Shown here: positions 1-7,186 of the stretch, piece after piece | How positions within the stretch are numbered: position 1 is the stretch's first letter | How the letters are laid out: every line of letters starts with the position of its first letter | NCBI GenBank assembly: GCA_034666705.1 | Contig: JAXDLH010000082.1 | Location: 1 to 33,318, forward strand | Source of the DNA: JAXDLH01 sp034666705 | GTDB lineage: Bacteria; Chloroflexota; UBA6077; SHYK01 | Length of the DNA: 33,318 bases | Reading direction: 5' to 3' | The notes under the pieces: generated by a model | Seen by the model: the letters and a program-made list of their open reading frames with translations, nothing else | Told to the model about the DNA's origin: nothing | Databases searched by the model: none | Program-made: the position numbers and the translations under genes

Positions 1-561
1 CGGAGCGCGCGGGTGGTCTCGGGCGGATTGCCCGGCGTCACCCTCCTCTGCACCACTGCGCAGGCACCCGAAGCGCACCTCGCCGAGCTGCAATCCCACG
101 GCGTCGAGACATTGGTAATGCCCGAGCGCGAGGGCAGGGTCGACGTGGACGCCGTGCTCCTCGCGCTCGGCGAGCGCGGCGTGACCTCCGTCCTCGCCGA
201 GTGTGGCGGCACCCTGGCCGCCAGCCTCCTCACGGACGGCGCGGTCGACAAGGTGCTCGCCTTCATCGCCCCAAAGCTGATCGGCGGCGCGACCGCCCCG
301 ACGCCCGTGGAGGGTGTAGGCCGCGATCCCATGGAGGATGCGCTGACTTTGGAGCGCACGAGCTGGCGCGTCGTCGGCGACGACATGCTCATGACCGGGT
401 ATCTTGCAGGCGCGAGGGCGCAAAACGCGCACTACCCAGCGGCCGTCGACGCGGCTCGGGACGGGCAGCGCGCGGAATCTCGCGCAAGCAGCAACATCCG
501 CATCCCCGGCGGATCGCTCGCCGCTCCGCTCCACGGGATTGCAGAGTCCGTGGCCTCCTGA
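1..561 (+). CDS. ribD: RibD, C-terminal reductase domain (5' end outside window)
   Basis: This is the C-terminal part of the bifunctional riboflavin enzyme RibD, which reduces the ribosyl side chain of the deaminated pyrimidine using NADPH. The frame is open from the window edge, so the deaminase half and the start are missing. The reductase fold is recognisable from VLAECGGTLAASLL, the APKLIGG strand and the closing DDMLMTGYL. Two details are odd: the usual EGG of the substrate/NADPH loop reads ECG, and about 45 low-complexity residues follow the normal end of the domain. It is followed 46 bases later by ribE, then ribBA and ribH, which fixes the assignment by context. Any FMN riboswitch would lie upstream of the window. 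Confidence 0.88.
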   Translation, partial: RSARVVSGGLPGVTLLCTTAQAPEAHLAELQSHGVETLVMPEREGRVDVDAVLLALGERGVTSVLAECGGTLAASLLTDGAVDKVLAFIAPKLIGGATAPTPVEGVGRDPMEDALTLERTSWRVVGDDMLMTGYLAGARAQNAHYPAAVDAARDGQRAESRASSNIRIPGGSLAAPLHGIAESVAS

Positions 562-607
562 TGAGTGGTTGCCGGTGCCGCGGAATGTTGTCCGGGGAAG
601 TGGTCTG

Positions 608-1222
608 ATGTTCACGGGAATCGTCGAAGAGGTTGGTATTGTCCGTTCGCTCGACGAGATTGGCGATGGCGTCGTGCTTTCGATCGCGGCGACGACAACG
701 CGCGACGGTGTGGCGCTTGGCGACAGCATCAACGTGAATGGTGCCTGTCTCACGATCACGAGCATTGATCACGAGGGCTTCACCTTTGGATTGGCGCCAG
801 AGACGTTGCGGCGCACCAACTTTGGCGCGGTCCGGCCCGGCAGCAGGGTGAATCTCGAGCGCGCTGTACGGGTCGGCGACCGGTTCGGCGGTCACTACGT
901 GCAGGGGCACGTCGACCGGGTGCTCCGTATCATCCGGGTGCGGCCGGATGGCGACTCGCGCGTTATCTCTTTCGAGCTGCCGGAGGACTTCGGTCGCTAC
1001 GTCGTCGAGAAGGGGTTTATCGCCATCGACGGCGTCAGCCTGACGGTGAGCGAGCGGTTCGAGGGCGGCTTCTCGATCGCGCTCATCGCGTACACCCAGG
1101 ATCACGTGGCGCTTGCGGGCAAGGGAGAGGGCGACCTCGTGAACGTCGAGGTCGACATCATGGCCAAGTATGTAGAGAGTCTCCTGGCGGCGAGCCGGCC
1201 AGCAACGGCCGTACGCAGCTAG
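608..1222 (+). CDS. ribE: Riboflavin synthase, alpha chain
   Basis: Riboflavin synthase converts two molecules of 6,7-dimethyl-8-ribityllumazine into riboflavin and the pyrimidine precursor, which RibH reuses. The 204-residue length is normal. The protein starts with the hallmark MFTGIVEEVG and has two lumazine-binding barrel repeats, shown by NGACLTI and GHYVQGHVD in the first half and IDGVSLTV in the second. The frame is open further upstream, but the family start is this ATG, preceded by a GGGGAAG ribosome-binding site. It lies 46 bases after ribD and 15 bases before ribBA, so the genes are probably co-transcribed. Confidence 0.96.
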   Translation: MFTGIVEEVGIVRSLDEIGDGVVLSIAATTTRDGVALGDSINVNGACLTITSIDHEGFTFGLAPETLRRTNFGAVRPGSRVNLERAVRVGDRFGGHYVQGHVDRVLRIIRVRPDGDSRVISFELPEDFGRYVVEKGFIAIDGVSLTVSERFEGGFSIALIAYTQDHVALAGKGEGDLVNVEVDIMAKYVESLLAASRPATAVRS

Positions 1223-1237
1223 GGCGGGGAGGCGGAC

Positions 1238-2443
1238 GTGTCGCCACTAGCGACCATTCCAGAGGCGATTGCCGATTTCCAGGCGGGCCGCTTCGTCATC
1301 ATCGTGGACGACGAGGATCGGGAGAACGAGGGCGACCTCGCCATCGCGGCAGAGAAAGTTACGCCGGAATCGATCAACTTCATGGCCATGTATGGGCGTG
1401 GCTTGATCTGTGTGCCGATCGTCGGCAAGCGGCTCGACCAGCTCGAGATCCCCATGATGGTGGATACCAACAGCTCCAGCTTCGGAACTGCGTTCACCGT
1501 CGCCGTCGATGCACGACAGGGCGTCACGACGGGCATCTCTGCCGCCGACCGCGCCGCGACGGTGCGCGTCTTGATCGATCCCAACTCGCGCCCCGCCGAC
1601 CTCGCCCGGCCCGGCCACGTCTTTCCCTTGCGGTATGCAGAGGGTGGCGTGTTGCGTCGTACGGGCCAAACGGAGGCGTCCGTGGACCTGGCGAAGCTCG
1701 CCGGCCTGTATCCCGCGGCCGTGATCTGCGAGATCATGAGTGAAGACGGCACGATGTCGCGCCTGCCGCAGCTCGAAGCGTTCGCCGCGCTGCATAGCAT
1801 CAAGGTCATCTCAGTCGCGGCGCTCATCGCGTACCGCCGCCAGACCGAGCGGCTCATTCGCAAGACGGCGGAGACGGTCATCCCGACGGAGTACGGCCGC
1901 TGGGCCCTGCACGTCTACGAGTCGGTGGTCGACGATAAGCATCACGTAGCGCTCGTCCAGGGCGACATCACGGGCGACCCGCCGCCGCTCGTGCGGGTCC
2001 ACTCCGAGTGCCTGACGGGGGACGTGTTCGGGTCACAGCGGTGCGACTGCGGCGTGCAGCTCGAGATGGCGATGAAGATGATCCACGAAGAGGGGCGCGG
2101 CGTAGTGTTGTACATGCGGCAGGAGGGGCGGGGCATCGGGCTCGTCAACAAGATCCGCGCCTATCAGTTGCAGGATGCCGGCATGGATACGGTGGAGGCG
2201 AACGAGCACCTCGGCTTCGCACCGGACCTGCGCGACTACGGCCTGGGCGCCCAGATCCTGCTCGACCTCGGCCTGCACCGGATGCGGCTGCTTACGAACA
2301 ACCCCGCTAAGCGGATTGGACTCGAAGCCTTCGGACTGGAAGCGGTCGAGCGCGTGCCGCTGATGACCCTGCCGAACGACACGAACCGCAACTACCTGCT
2401 GGTCAAGCAAAACAAGCTCGGCCACCTGCTGGATATGGATTGA
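1238..2443 (+). CDS. ribBA: Bifunctional DHBP synthase / GTP cyclohydrolase II
   Basis: This 401-residue fusion supplies both precursors of riboflavin: 3,4-dihydroxy-2-butanone 4-phosphate from ribulose 5-phosphate (N-terminal half) and the pyrimidine from GTP (C-terminal half). The N-terminal domain shows the acidic metal and substrate loop DDEDRENEGDL and RRTGQTEASVDL. The C-terminal domain shows the zinc site SQRCDCGVQLEMA and the catalytic YMRQEGRGIGL. Both halves therefore look active. The start is GTG with a GGGCGGGGAGG-like ribosome-binding site just upstream. The stop codon lies two bases before the ribH ATG, consistent with translational coupling. Confidence 0.97.
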   Translation: MSPLATIPEAIADFQAGRFVIIVDDEDRENEGDLAIAAEKVTPESINFMAMYGRGLICVPIVGKRLDQLEIPMMVDTNSSSFGTAFTVAVDARQGVTTGISAADRAATVRVLIDPNSRPADLARPGHVFPLRYAEGGVLRRTGQTEASVDLAKLAGLYPAAVICEIMSEDGTMSRLPQLEAFAALHSIKVISVAALIAYRRQTERLIRKTAETVIPTEYGRWALHVYESVVDDKHHVALVQGDITGDPPPLVRVHSECLTGDVFGSQRCDCGVQLEMAMKMIHEEGRGVVLYMRQEGRGIGLVNKIRAYQLQDAGMDTVEANEHLGFAPDLRDYGLGAQILLDLGLHRMRLLTNNPAKRIGLEAFGLEAVERVPLMTLPNDTNRNYLLVKQNKLGHLLDMD

Positions 2444-2445
2444 CA

Positions 2446-2949
2446 ATGACCGAATATCGCGGCAGCCTGCGGGCAACCGACAAACGCTTCGCGATCGTGG
2501 TGTCCCGCTTCAACGAGTTCATTACCGAGCGTCTCCTGAGTGGCGCTCGTGATGCGTTCCGTCAGCACGAGGTGCCCGAGTCCGAGGTAGACGTCGCGTG
2601 GGTACCGGGCGCCATGGAGATCCCGTTCGTGGCTCAGCAACTCGCGACCGCGGGCCGCTATGCGGCGATTGTCTGCCTGGGCGCCGTGATTCGGGGCGAC
2701 ACCGCGCATTTCGACTATGTCGCCGGCCAATGCGCGTCTGGGGTGGCGAGCGCGGCCCGTGAGACGGGCGTCCCGATGATGTTCGGAGTGCTCACGACCG
2801 ATACACTCGAACAAGCCATCGACCGCGCCGGCGCCAAGGCTGGCAACAAAGGCTACGAGGCCGCGGTCGGCGCCATCGAGATGGCCAGCCTGATGGACCA
2901 GATCCGCAATGGTGTCGCGAGCCCTTCCTGGGTGACAACCGCGGGCTAA
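2446..2949 (+). CDS. ribH: 6,7-dimethyl-8-ribityllumazine synthase
   Basis: Lumazine synthase condenses the dihydroxybutanone phosphate and the aminopyrimidine into the direct riboflavin precursor, usually as a 60-mer or pentamer. The 167-residue protein carries the expected VSRFNEFITERLL, VPGAMEIPFVAQ, the GAVIRGDTAHFDYV loop with its catalytic His, and GVLTTDTLEQA. A TTG six bases upstream is also in frame and overlaps the ribBA stop. The ATG is preferred because it gives the usual family N-terminus. It is the last gene of the riboflavin operon and converges on plsY with only 12 bases between stop codons. Confidence 0.96.
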   Translation: MTEYRGSLRATDKRFAIVVSRFNEFITERLLSGARDAFRQHEVPESEVDVAWVPGAMEIPFVAQQLATAGRYAAIVCLGAVIRGDTAHFDYVAGQCASGVASAARETGVPMMFGVLTTDTLEQAIDRAGAKAGNKGYEAAVGAIEMASLMDQIRNGVASPSWVTTAG

Positions 2950-2961
2950 AGGTTAAGACGC

Positions 2962-3588
2962 CTACGGTCGCGCTGGCTCCTGCCGCTGGCCGAGCCGTCG
3001 CTCAGTACCGGCGCGCAACCGCGCAATGTTGTCGGCGTGCGCAGCGATGACGTAGGCCGGCGTCACGATGGTGTAGACCAACAATTCGACCGGCAGATTC
3101 CCGGTCGCGTAGCCCACGATTCCCGCCACGATTGCCATCGCGCAGCCGCAAATCGAACCCAGCGAGATATAGCGGGTCGCCGTCGAGACGATGCATCCCG
3201 TCAAGCAAGCGGGGATGAAGACGCCAATGGCCGCCACCGACAACCCACCCAGCCCCGTCACCACACCGCGCCCCCCGCGCCCCTTCAGAAAGATGGACCG
3301 GTTGTGGCCGACGACGGTCAGGAACCCCGCGACCGCCGTAGCAAGTGGGATGGGATCGATCCGTTGCGCAACCCAGATGGCGAGCATCCCCTTGCCGAAG
3401 TCGCCGAGCAGTACAATGACGCCTGCCCCCATCCCGAGCGTTCGCGATACGTTGGTTGCGCCGGTCCGCTCGCTCCCCACACGCGTGAGGTCGACGTTGC
3501 GGTAGAGGCGCGCGATGACGGCGCCGGTCGGGAAGCTGCCGATCAAATACGCCAGGAGCGCAACGGCGAGCAGCGGCGCGAGGTCCAC
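2962..3588 (-). CDS. plsY: Acyl-phosphate:glycerol-3-phosphate acyltransferase
   Basis: PlsY is the membrane enzyme that transfers an acyl chain from acyl phosphate to glycerol 3-phosphate, the first step of phospholipid synthesis. The roughly 208-residue product is hydrophobic with several membrane helices and carries the family's conserved loops: GSFPTGAVIARL, GSERTGATNVSRTLG and NRSIFLKGRGGRGVVTGLGG. The reading frame continues far upstream, but the GTG chosen here begins at the family's N-terminus and lies about 35 bases downstream of a clear promoter. An in-frame ATG at 3693 would add an unlikely Arg/Trp-rich leader. It is divergent from gpsA, which makes its substrate glycerol 3-phosphate. 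Confidence 0.92.
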   Translation of the reverse strand: MDLAPLLAVALLAYLIGSFPTGAVIARLYRNVDLTRVGSERTGATNVSRTLGMGAGVIVLLGDFGKGMLAIWVAQRIDPIPLATAVAGFLTVVGHNRSIFLKGRGGRGVVTGLGGLSVAAIGVFIPACLTGCIVSTATRYISLGSICGCAMAIVAGIVGYATGNLPVELLVYTIVTPAYVIAAHADNIARLRAGTERRLGQRQEPARP

Positions 3589-3629
3589 GTTCGACCCCCA
3601 GGCTGCGGCGGAATGGTGACGGCGTCCCC

Positions 3630-3658
3630 AGTATAACGCGGCCCGGGCAGTCGCCCAA
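3630..3658 (-). promoter_or_regulatory. Sigma-70-type promoter for plsY
   Basis: On the minus strand, TTGGGC (3658-3653) and TATACT (3635-3630) are separated by exactly 17 bases. Transcription would start near 3623, giving a leader of about 35 bases before the plsY GTG. This also argues against the longer in-frame start at 3693, which would lie upstream of the promoter. Confidence 0.6.
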
Positions 3659-3726
3659 CGCCCGAGGGCTGCGAGCCAGGGGCGCCCCGCCATCCGGAAA
3701 CAACTCCCGAACCCGCGCGAGGAGTT

Positions 3727-4740
3727 ATGGTGCAAGAGCTTCGATCGGTGGCCGTCGTCAACGCGGGCGGATGGGGCACGGCGCTCGCCGTGCAGCTCGC
3801 CAACCAGGGCCACGACGTGCGCCTCTGGGCTCGTCGGCCGGAACTGGCCGACCAACTCGTCGCCGGCCGCGAGAACAGCGAATACCTTCCGGGTGTCGCC
3901 ATCCCTCCCAACGTCCGCATCGAGCACGACCTCGCCGCTGCCCTCGACGGCGTCGATACGGTGATCGTGGCGGTCATCGCGAGCTACATGCGTGCGATCG
4001 CTCACGAACTCGCGACGGTGATCCCTTCGGATGCGCTACTCGTGCACGGCACGAAGGGGCTGGAGCCCGAGAGCTGGCGGCGCCTCTCCGAGGTGCTGTC
4101 CGAGGAGCTGAGCGACCGCCTCACGGCGTCGATCGCGGTGCTCTGCGGTCCGAACCACGCCGAGGAGGTCGCGCGCTCGCTGCCGACCGCGGCCGTCGTC
4201 GCCTGCGAGGACATCGACGTCGCAGCTCGACTGCAGCGGCTGCTCAGCACGCCGTGGTTTCGGGTTTACACGAACCGCGACGTGGCGGGCGTCGAGCTGT
4301 GCAGCGCGGCGAAGAACGTCGTGGCCATCGCCGCTGGCATCGGCGATGGACTTGGCTACGGCGATAACGGAAAAGCGGCCCTCATCACGCGTGGGCTCGC
4401 CGAGATCTGGCGGCTCGTCGAGCACAAGGGCGGCTCGCTGGCCACCGTGGCCGGACTCGCTGGTCTCGGCGACGTGGTGGCGACCTGCACGAGTCCCCAC
4501 AGCCGCAACCGGTGGGCGGGCGAGCAGCTTGGCCGGGGTCGCGCCCCCGCCGAGATCATCGCGAGCACGCCGATGGCGATCGAGGGCATACCGGCGGCGC
4601 GCGGCATCATGGCAATCGCGCGCGAATGCGGCATCGAGATGCCCATCTGCGAGGGGGTCTACCGTATCCTGTTCGAAAATCAGCGGCCGGCCGCGGCCCT
4701 GCAAGACCTGCTCGCGCGCGACTTTACGTCCGAAGGCTGA
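3727..4740 (+). CDS. gpsA: Glycerol-3-phosphate dehydrogenase [NAD(P)+]
   Basis: GpsA reduces dihydroxyacetone phosphate to sn-glycerol 3-phosphate, the backbone for phospholipids and the substrate of the neighbouring PlsY. The 337-residue protein has the N-terminal Rossmann fold, HGTKGLE with Lys110, CGPNHAEEVA, the catalytic Lys196 in SAAKN, GDNGKAALITRGLAE, and the C-terminal GDVVATCTSPHSRNRW. The dinucleotide loop is unusual: it reads VVNAGGWGTALA, with Asn12 where the family normally has the first Gly of GxGxxG. The usual AVPS of the next loop reads AVIA. GAGGAG lies directly upstream of the ATG. Confidence 0.94.
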   Translation: MVQELRSVAVVNAGGWGTALAVQLANQGHDVRLWARRPELADQLVAGRENSEYLPGVAIPPNVRIEHDLAAALDGVDTVIVAVIASYMRAIAHELATVIPSDALLVHGTKGLEPESWRRLSEVLSEELSDRLTASIAVLCGPNHAEEVARSLPTAAVVACEDIDVAARLQRLLSTPWFRVYTNRDVAGVELCSAAKNVVAIAAGIGDGLGYGDNGKAALITRGLAEIWRLVEHKGGSLATVAGLAGLGDVVATCTSPHSRNRWAGEQLGRGRAPAEIIASTPMAIEGIPAARGIMAIARECGIEMPICEGVYRILFENQRPAAALQDLLARDFTSEG

Positions 4741-4806
4741 GCAAGAGTCGCCGTCGCGGATCCTGGAAGCAGCCCCGGGCGCAGGCTCGCACCGAGGTGA
4801 TTGGGC

Positions 4807-5979
4807 ATGACATCGACGCTCATCCGCAACATTGGCGCCATCGTCAGCGGCGATCTCAGCGCGCCGCTCATCGCTGCGGATAGCGTCTACATCGAGGACG
4901 GCATCATTCGGGAGGTTGGCAGCGACCGGGTCGACGCCGACGCGGTCATCGACGCCAATGGCCTCACGCTAACGCCAGGGCTCGTCGACGGCCACACCCA
5001 TCCGGTGTTTGGCGACTACAGTCCCACCCAGAACTCAGTAGGCTGGATGAATACCTACTTGCACGGTGGCACGACCACCATCATCTCCGCCGGCGAGCTG
5101 CACCTGCCCGGGCTGCCCCTCGACCGCCCGGACGCGAAGCTGCTGCGCGATCTCGCCGTGCTCGTGCACCGCTGCACGGCTGACTTCCGTCCAGGCGGGC
5201 TCAAGATCGTCGGCGGCACGATGCTGCTCACGCCCGGCATGACGGAGAAGGACTTCGACGTGCTCGCGGGCGAGGGCTGCCGTGTCGTGAAGTTCATCTT
5301 CTTCCCGTACGACCGCGCGCTAGAGGAGGGCGCCCTTTACTCTCAGTGGGCGCAGGCACGCGGTCTGACCGTGAAGATCCACTCTGGCGGTGTATCGCGC
5401 TCCGGGCTCAGCATGCCGGCCGGCGCCTCGGTCGTGAAGGCGCTGCACCCCGACGTGGTGGGCCACGTGAGCGGCGGCCCAATCCCGATGCCTGGCGCCG
5501 ACATGGAAGAGCTCGTGCACGATACGGATGGCCATCTCGAGATCGCCTACGCGGGCAATCCGCGCTGGACCGTGCGGCTTATCGAGCTACTCCGCGAAGC
5601 TGACGGCCTGGGCCGCATTACAGTCGGCACCGATACTCCGTCGGGCACCGGCACCGCGCCGCGTGGCATGCTCCGCACGATCGCGCTGATGTGTTCGCTT
5701 GGGGGGCTGAGTGCGGCTGAGGCGCTCTGCCTCGCGACCGGGAACACGGCGGCGGCCCATAACCTGCACACCGGATTCGTGCGGGAAGGGTATCCGGCCG
5801 ATCTGCTCCTTATGGGGCGCATCACCGGCGCGAACGGCGTCGACGCGTTGGATGCGCTCTCCGTTGGCGACCTGCCCGGCATCTCGATGGTACTGGTTGA
5901 CGGCGAGTTGCTGGTGCGCGACCGCAGCCAGCAAACGCCGCCTCCCGAACGATTGGCGCGCGTGATCAAAGAGCGGTGA
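4807..5979 (+). CDS. Enamidase-like amidohydrolase (metal-dependent)
   Basis: A 390-residue amidohydrolase-superfamily enzyme. Its whole length resembles enamidase of Eubacterium (Clostridium) barkeri, which opens the ring of 6-oxo-1,4,5,6-tetrahydronicotinate. Shared marks are the start RNIGAIVSGD, the HGGTTTIISAGE segment, HVSGGPI, the TDTPSGTGTAPRGMLR region, ATGNTAAAHNLHTG and GDLPGISMVLVDGE. Likely metal ligands are His63 and His65 (DGHTHP), His192, His220 and Asp276. Lys162 (VVKF) may be the bridging, carbamylated residue where I recall the barkeri enzyme using Glu; this is inference. ATG 4807 is chosen over TTG 4801 because GAGGTGA lies six bases upstream. The true substrate is unknown. 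The next gene follows after 10 bases with overlapping signals, so the two are probably one unit. Confidence 0.82.
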   Translation: MTSTLIRNIGAIVSGDLSAPLIAADSVYIEDGIIREVGSDRVDADAVIDANGLTLTPGLVDGHTHPVFGDYSPTQNSVGWMNTYLHGGTTTIISAGELHLPGLPLDRPDAKLLRDLAVLVHRCTADFRPGGLKIVGGTMLLTPGMTEKDFDVLAGEGCRVVKFIFFPYDRALEEGALYSQWAQARGLTVKIHSGGVSRSGLSMPAGASVVKALHPDVVGHVSGGPIPMPGADMEELVHDTDGHLEIAYAGNPRWTVRLIELLREADGLGRITVGTDTPSGTGTAPRGMLRTIALMCSLGGLSAAEALCLATGNTAAAHNLHTGFVREGYPADLLLMGRITGANGVDALDALSVGDLPGISMVLVDGELLVRDRSQQTPPPERLARVIKER

Positions 5980-5989
5980 GGAGGTCGCG

Positions 5990-6997
5990 ATGCCAGTCCG
6001 CATGAGCCTCGGCCTGTTTCCCACGGAACCGCCCACACGAATTGTCAGCCTGGTCCAACTCGCGGAACAGCTTGGTTACGCGTGCGTCTGGATCGGGGAC
6101 TCGCAGATGATCTGGCGCGAGGCGTACGTGATGCTCGGCGCCGCGGCACAGGCCACCGCGCGGATCATGCTTGCGACCGGGGTGACCAATCCTGTTACCC
6201 GCAAGCCCGCGATTGTGGCGGCCGCCATGGAGACGCTCCACGAGCTGACGGGCGGCCGCGTGCGGCTCGGGATTGGCGCGGGTGATAGCTCCGTCGAGAC
6301 GCTGGGGGACCGGCCTGCGCGGCTAGATGAGCTGGAGTCGGCGCTCGGCGAGATCCGGGCTCTCATCGCCGGCGAGACCGTCCAGCACGCCGGCTCCGAG
6401 GTGCCACTGCGCCTTACCTACGCCGAGCCAGGGGTCCACGTGCCGATCTATCTGGCGGTGAGCGGGCCGCGCATCCATCGCCTGGCTGGAAAGGTGGCTG
6501 ACGGCGCCATCGTGCTGGTGGGAATCGACCGTCCGTTTCTGGAGGCTTCGCGGCAAGAGCTTGAGCGCGGGGCGACGCAAGCCGGCCGGGACCTCGCCAG
6601 TGCGAACTTCAAAGTCGTCTGCTGGACGCCCTGCTCGATTGGCGACGACGGCCATATGGCCCGCGCGGCCGTGAAGGCCCACGTGGCGCGCGTGCTGAAG
6701 CGCGACCTGCCATTCCCCATGTCCGAGGAGGACATGGCCGTCGTCCGGGAGATCCGCGCCCACTACGAATATTACGAGCACATGGTCGTGGGCACGCCGC
6801 ACGGCGACATCGTGCCGGACTCGCTCGTCGAGAAATTCGCGGTCGCCGGCACGCCTGATGAAGCGCGCGCCCAGCTCCAACGCCTCGCCGCTACGGGCCT
6901 CGTGGATGAAATCGCCATCATCCCGCACGCCCTCGACCCAGCCGACCGCGAGCGCACCATCCGCCTCGTCGGCGAGATGATTCCGGACATCAAGTAA
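5990..6997 (+). CDS. LLM-class flavin-dependent oxidoreductase (F420/FMN type)
   Basis: A 335-residue TIM-barrel protein of the bacterial luciferase family, closest by eye to the F420-dependent methylenetetrahydromethanopterin-reductase-like branch. Features are AEQLGYACVWIGDSQM, IMLATGVTNPVTRKPA, the ELTGGRVRLGIGAGDS loop, VPIYLAVSGPR and AGKVADGAIV, and the C-terminal FAVAGTPDEARAQLQRL. The reaction cannot be told from sequence: F420-dependent dehydrogenases, FMN monooxygenases and reductases share this fold. A strong ribosome-binding site (GAGGAGGT) overlaps the stop of the enamidase-like gene, suggesting a shared pathway. That could be oxidation or reduction of a nitrogen-containing ring that the amidohydrolase opens. 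Confidence 0.85.
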   Translation: MPVRMSLGLFPTEPPTRIVSLVQLAEQLGYACVWIGDSQMIWREAYVMLGAAAQATARIMLATGVTNPVTRKPAIVAAAMETLHELTGGRVRLGIGAGDSSVETLGDRPARLDELESALGEIRALIAGETVQHAGSEVPLRLTYAEPGVHVPIYLAVSGPRIHRLAGKVADGAIVLVGIDRPFLEASRQELERGATQAGRDLASANFKVVCWTPCSIGDDGHMARAAVKAHVARVLKRDLPFPMSEEDMAVVREIRAHYEYYEHMVVGTPHGDIVPDSLVEKFAVAGTPDEARAQLQRLAATGLVDEIAIIPHALDPADRERTIRLVGEMIPDIK

Positions 6998-7053
6998 GTC
7001 GGCGGTCGATGATTGGGGACCGCCACCACATGGTGCAAGGGCCCGACCACCTT

Positions 7054-7182
7054 GTCATCCTGAGTCGTCATGCCCCGGTGGGGCGCCACCGCGGCATGGA
7101 ATCTATTTCCAAAGCAGCGGAGCGAAGGATCCGTGACCCAATGTTGGGAAGAGAGACCCTTCGGCTGCGGCATGAGGATGAC
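7054..7182. repeat. Palindromic interspersed repeat (copy 1) with strong hairpin
   Basis: The intergenic region holds a symmetrical element. It begins GTCATCCTGAG (7054-7064) and ends CATGAGGATGAC (7171-7182), its approximate inverse. Inside, GCGAAGGATC (7122-7131) is mirrored by GACCCTTCGGC (7155-7165). Nested in the left part, 7069-7098 is a very stable hairpin: CATGCC pairs with GGCATG, and after one mismatched base CGGTGG pairs with CCACCG around GGCG. It could end transcription of the gene before it, but there is no clean T-run. A related element occurs at 12058-12117. Confidence 0.6.
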
Positions 7183-7186
7183 GCGA

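Noticed and set aside
2962..4005. A 347-residue PlsY with a long N-terminal extension
   Set aside because: The extension runs antisense through the start of gpsA and past the plsY promoter; the family N-terminus begins at the GTG at 3588.
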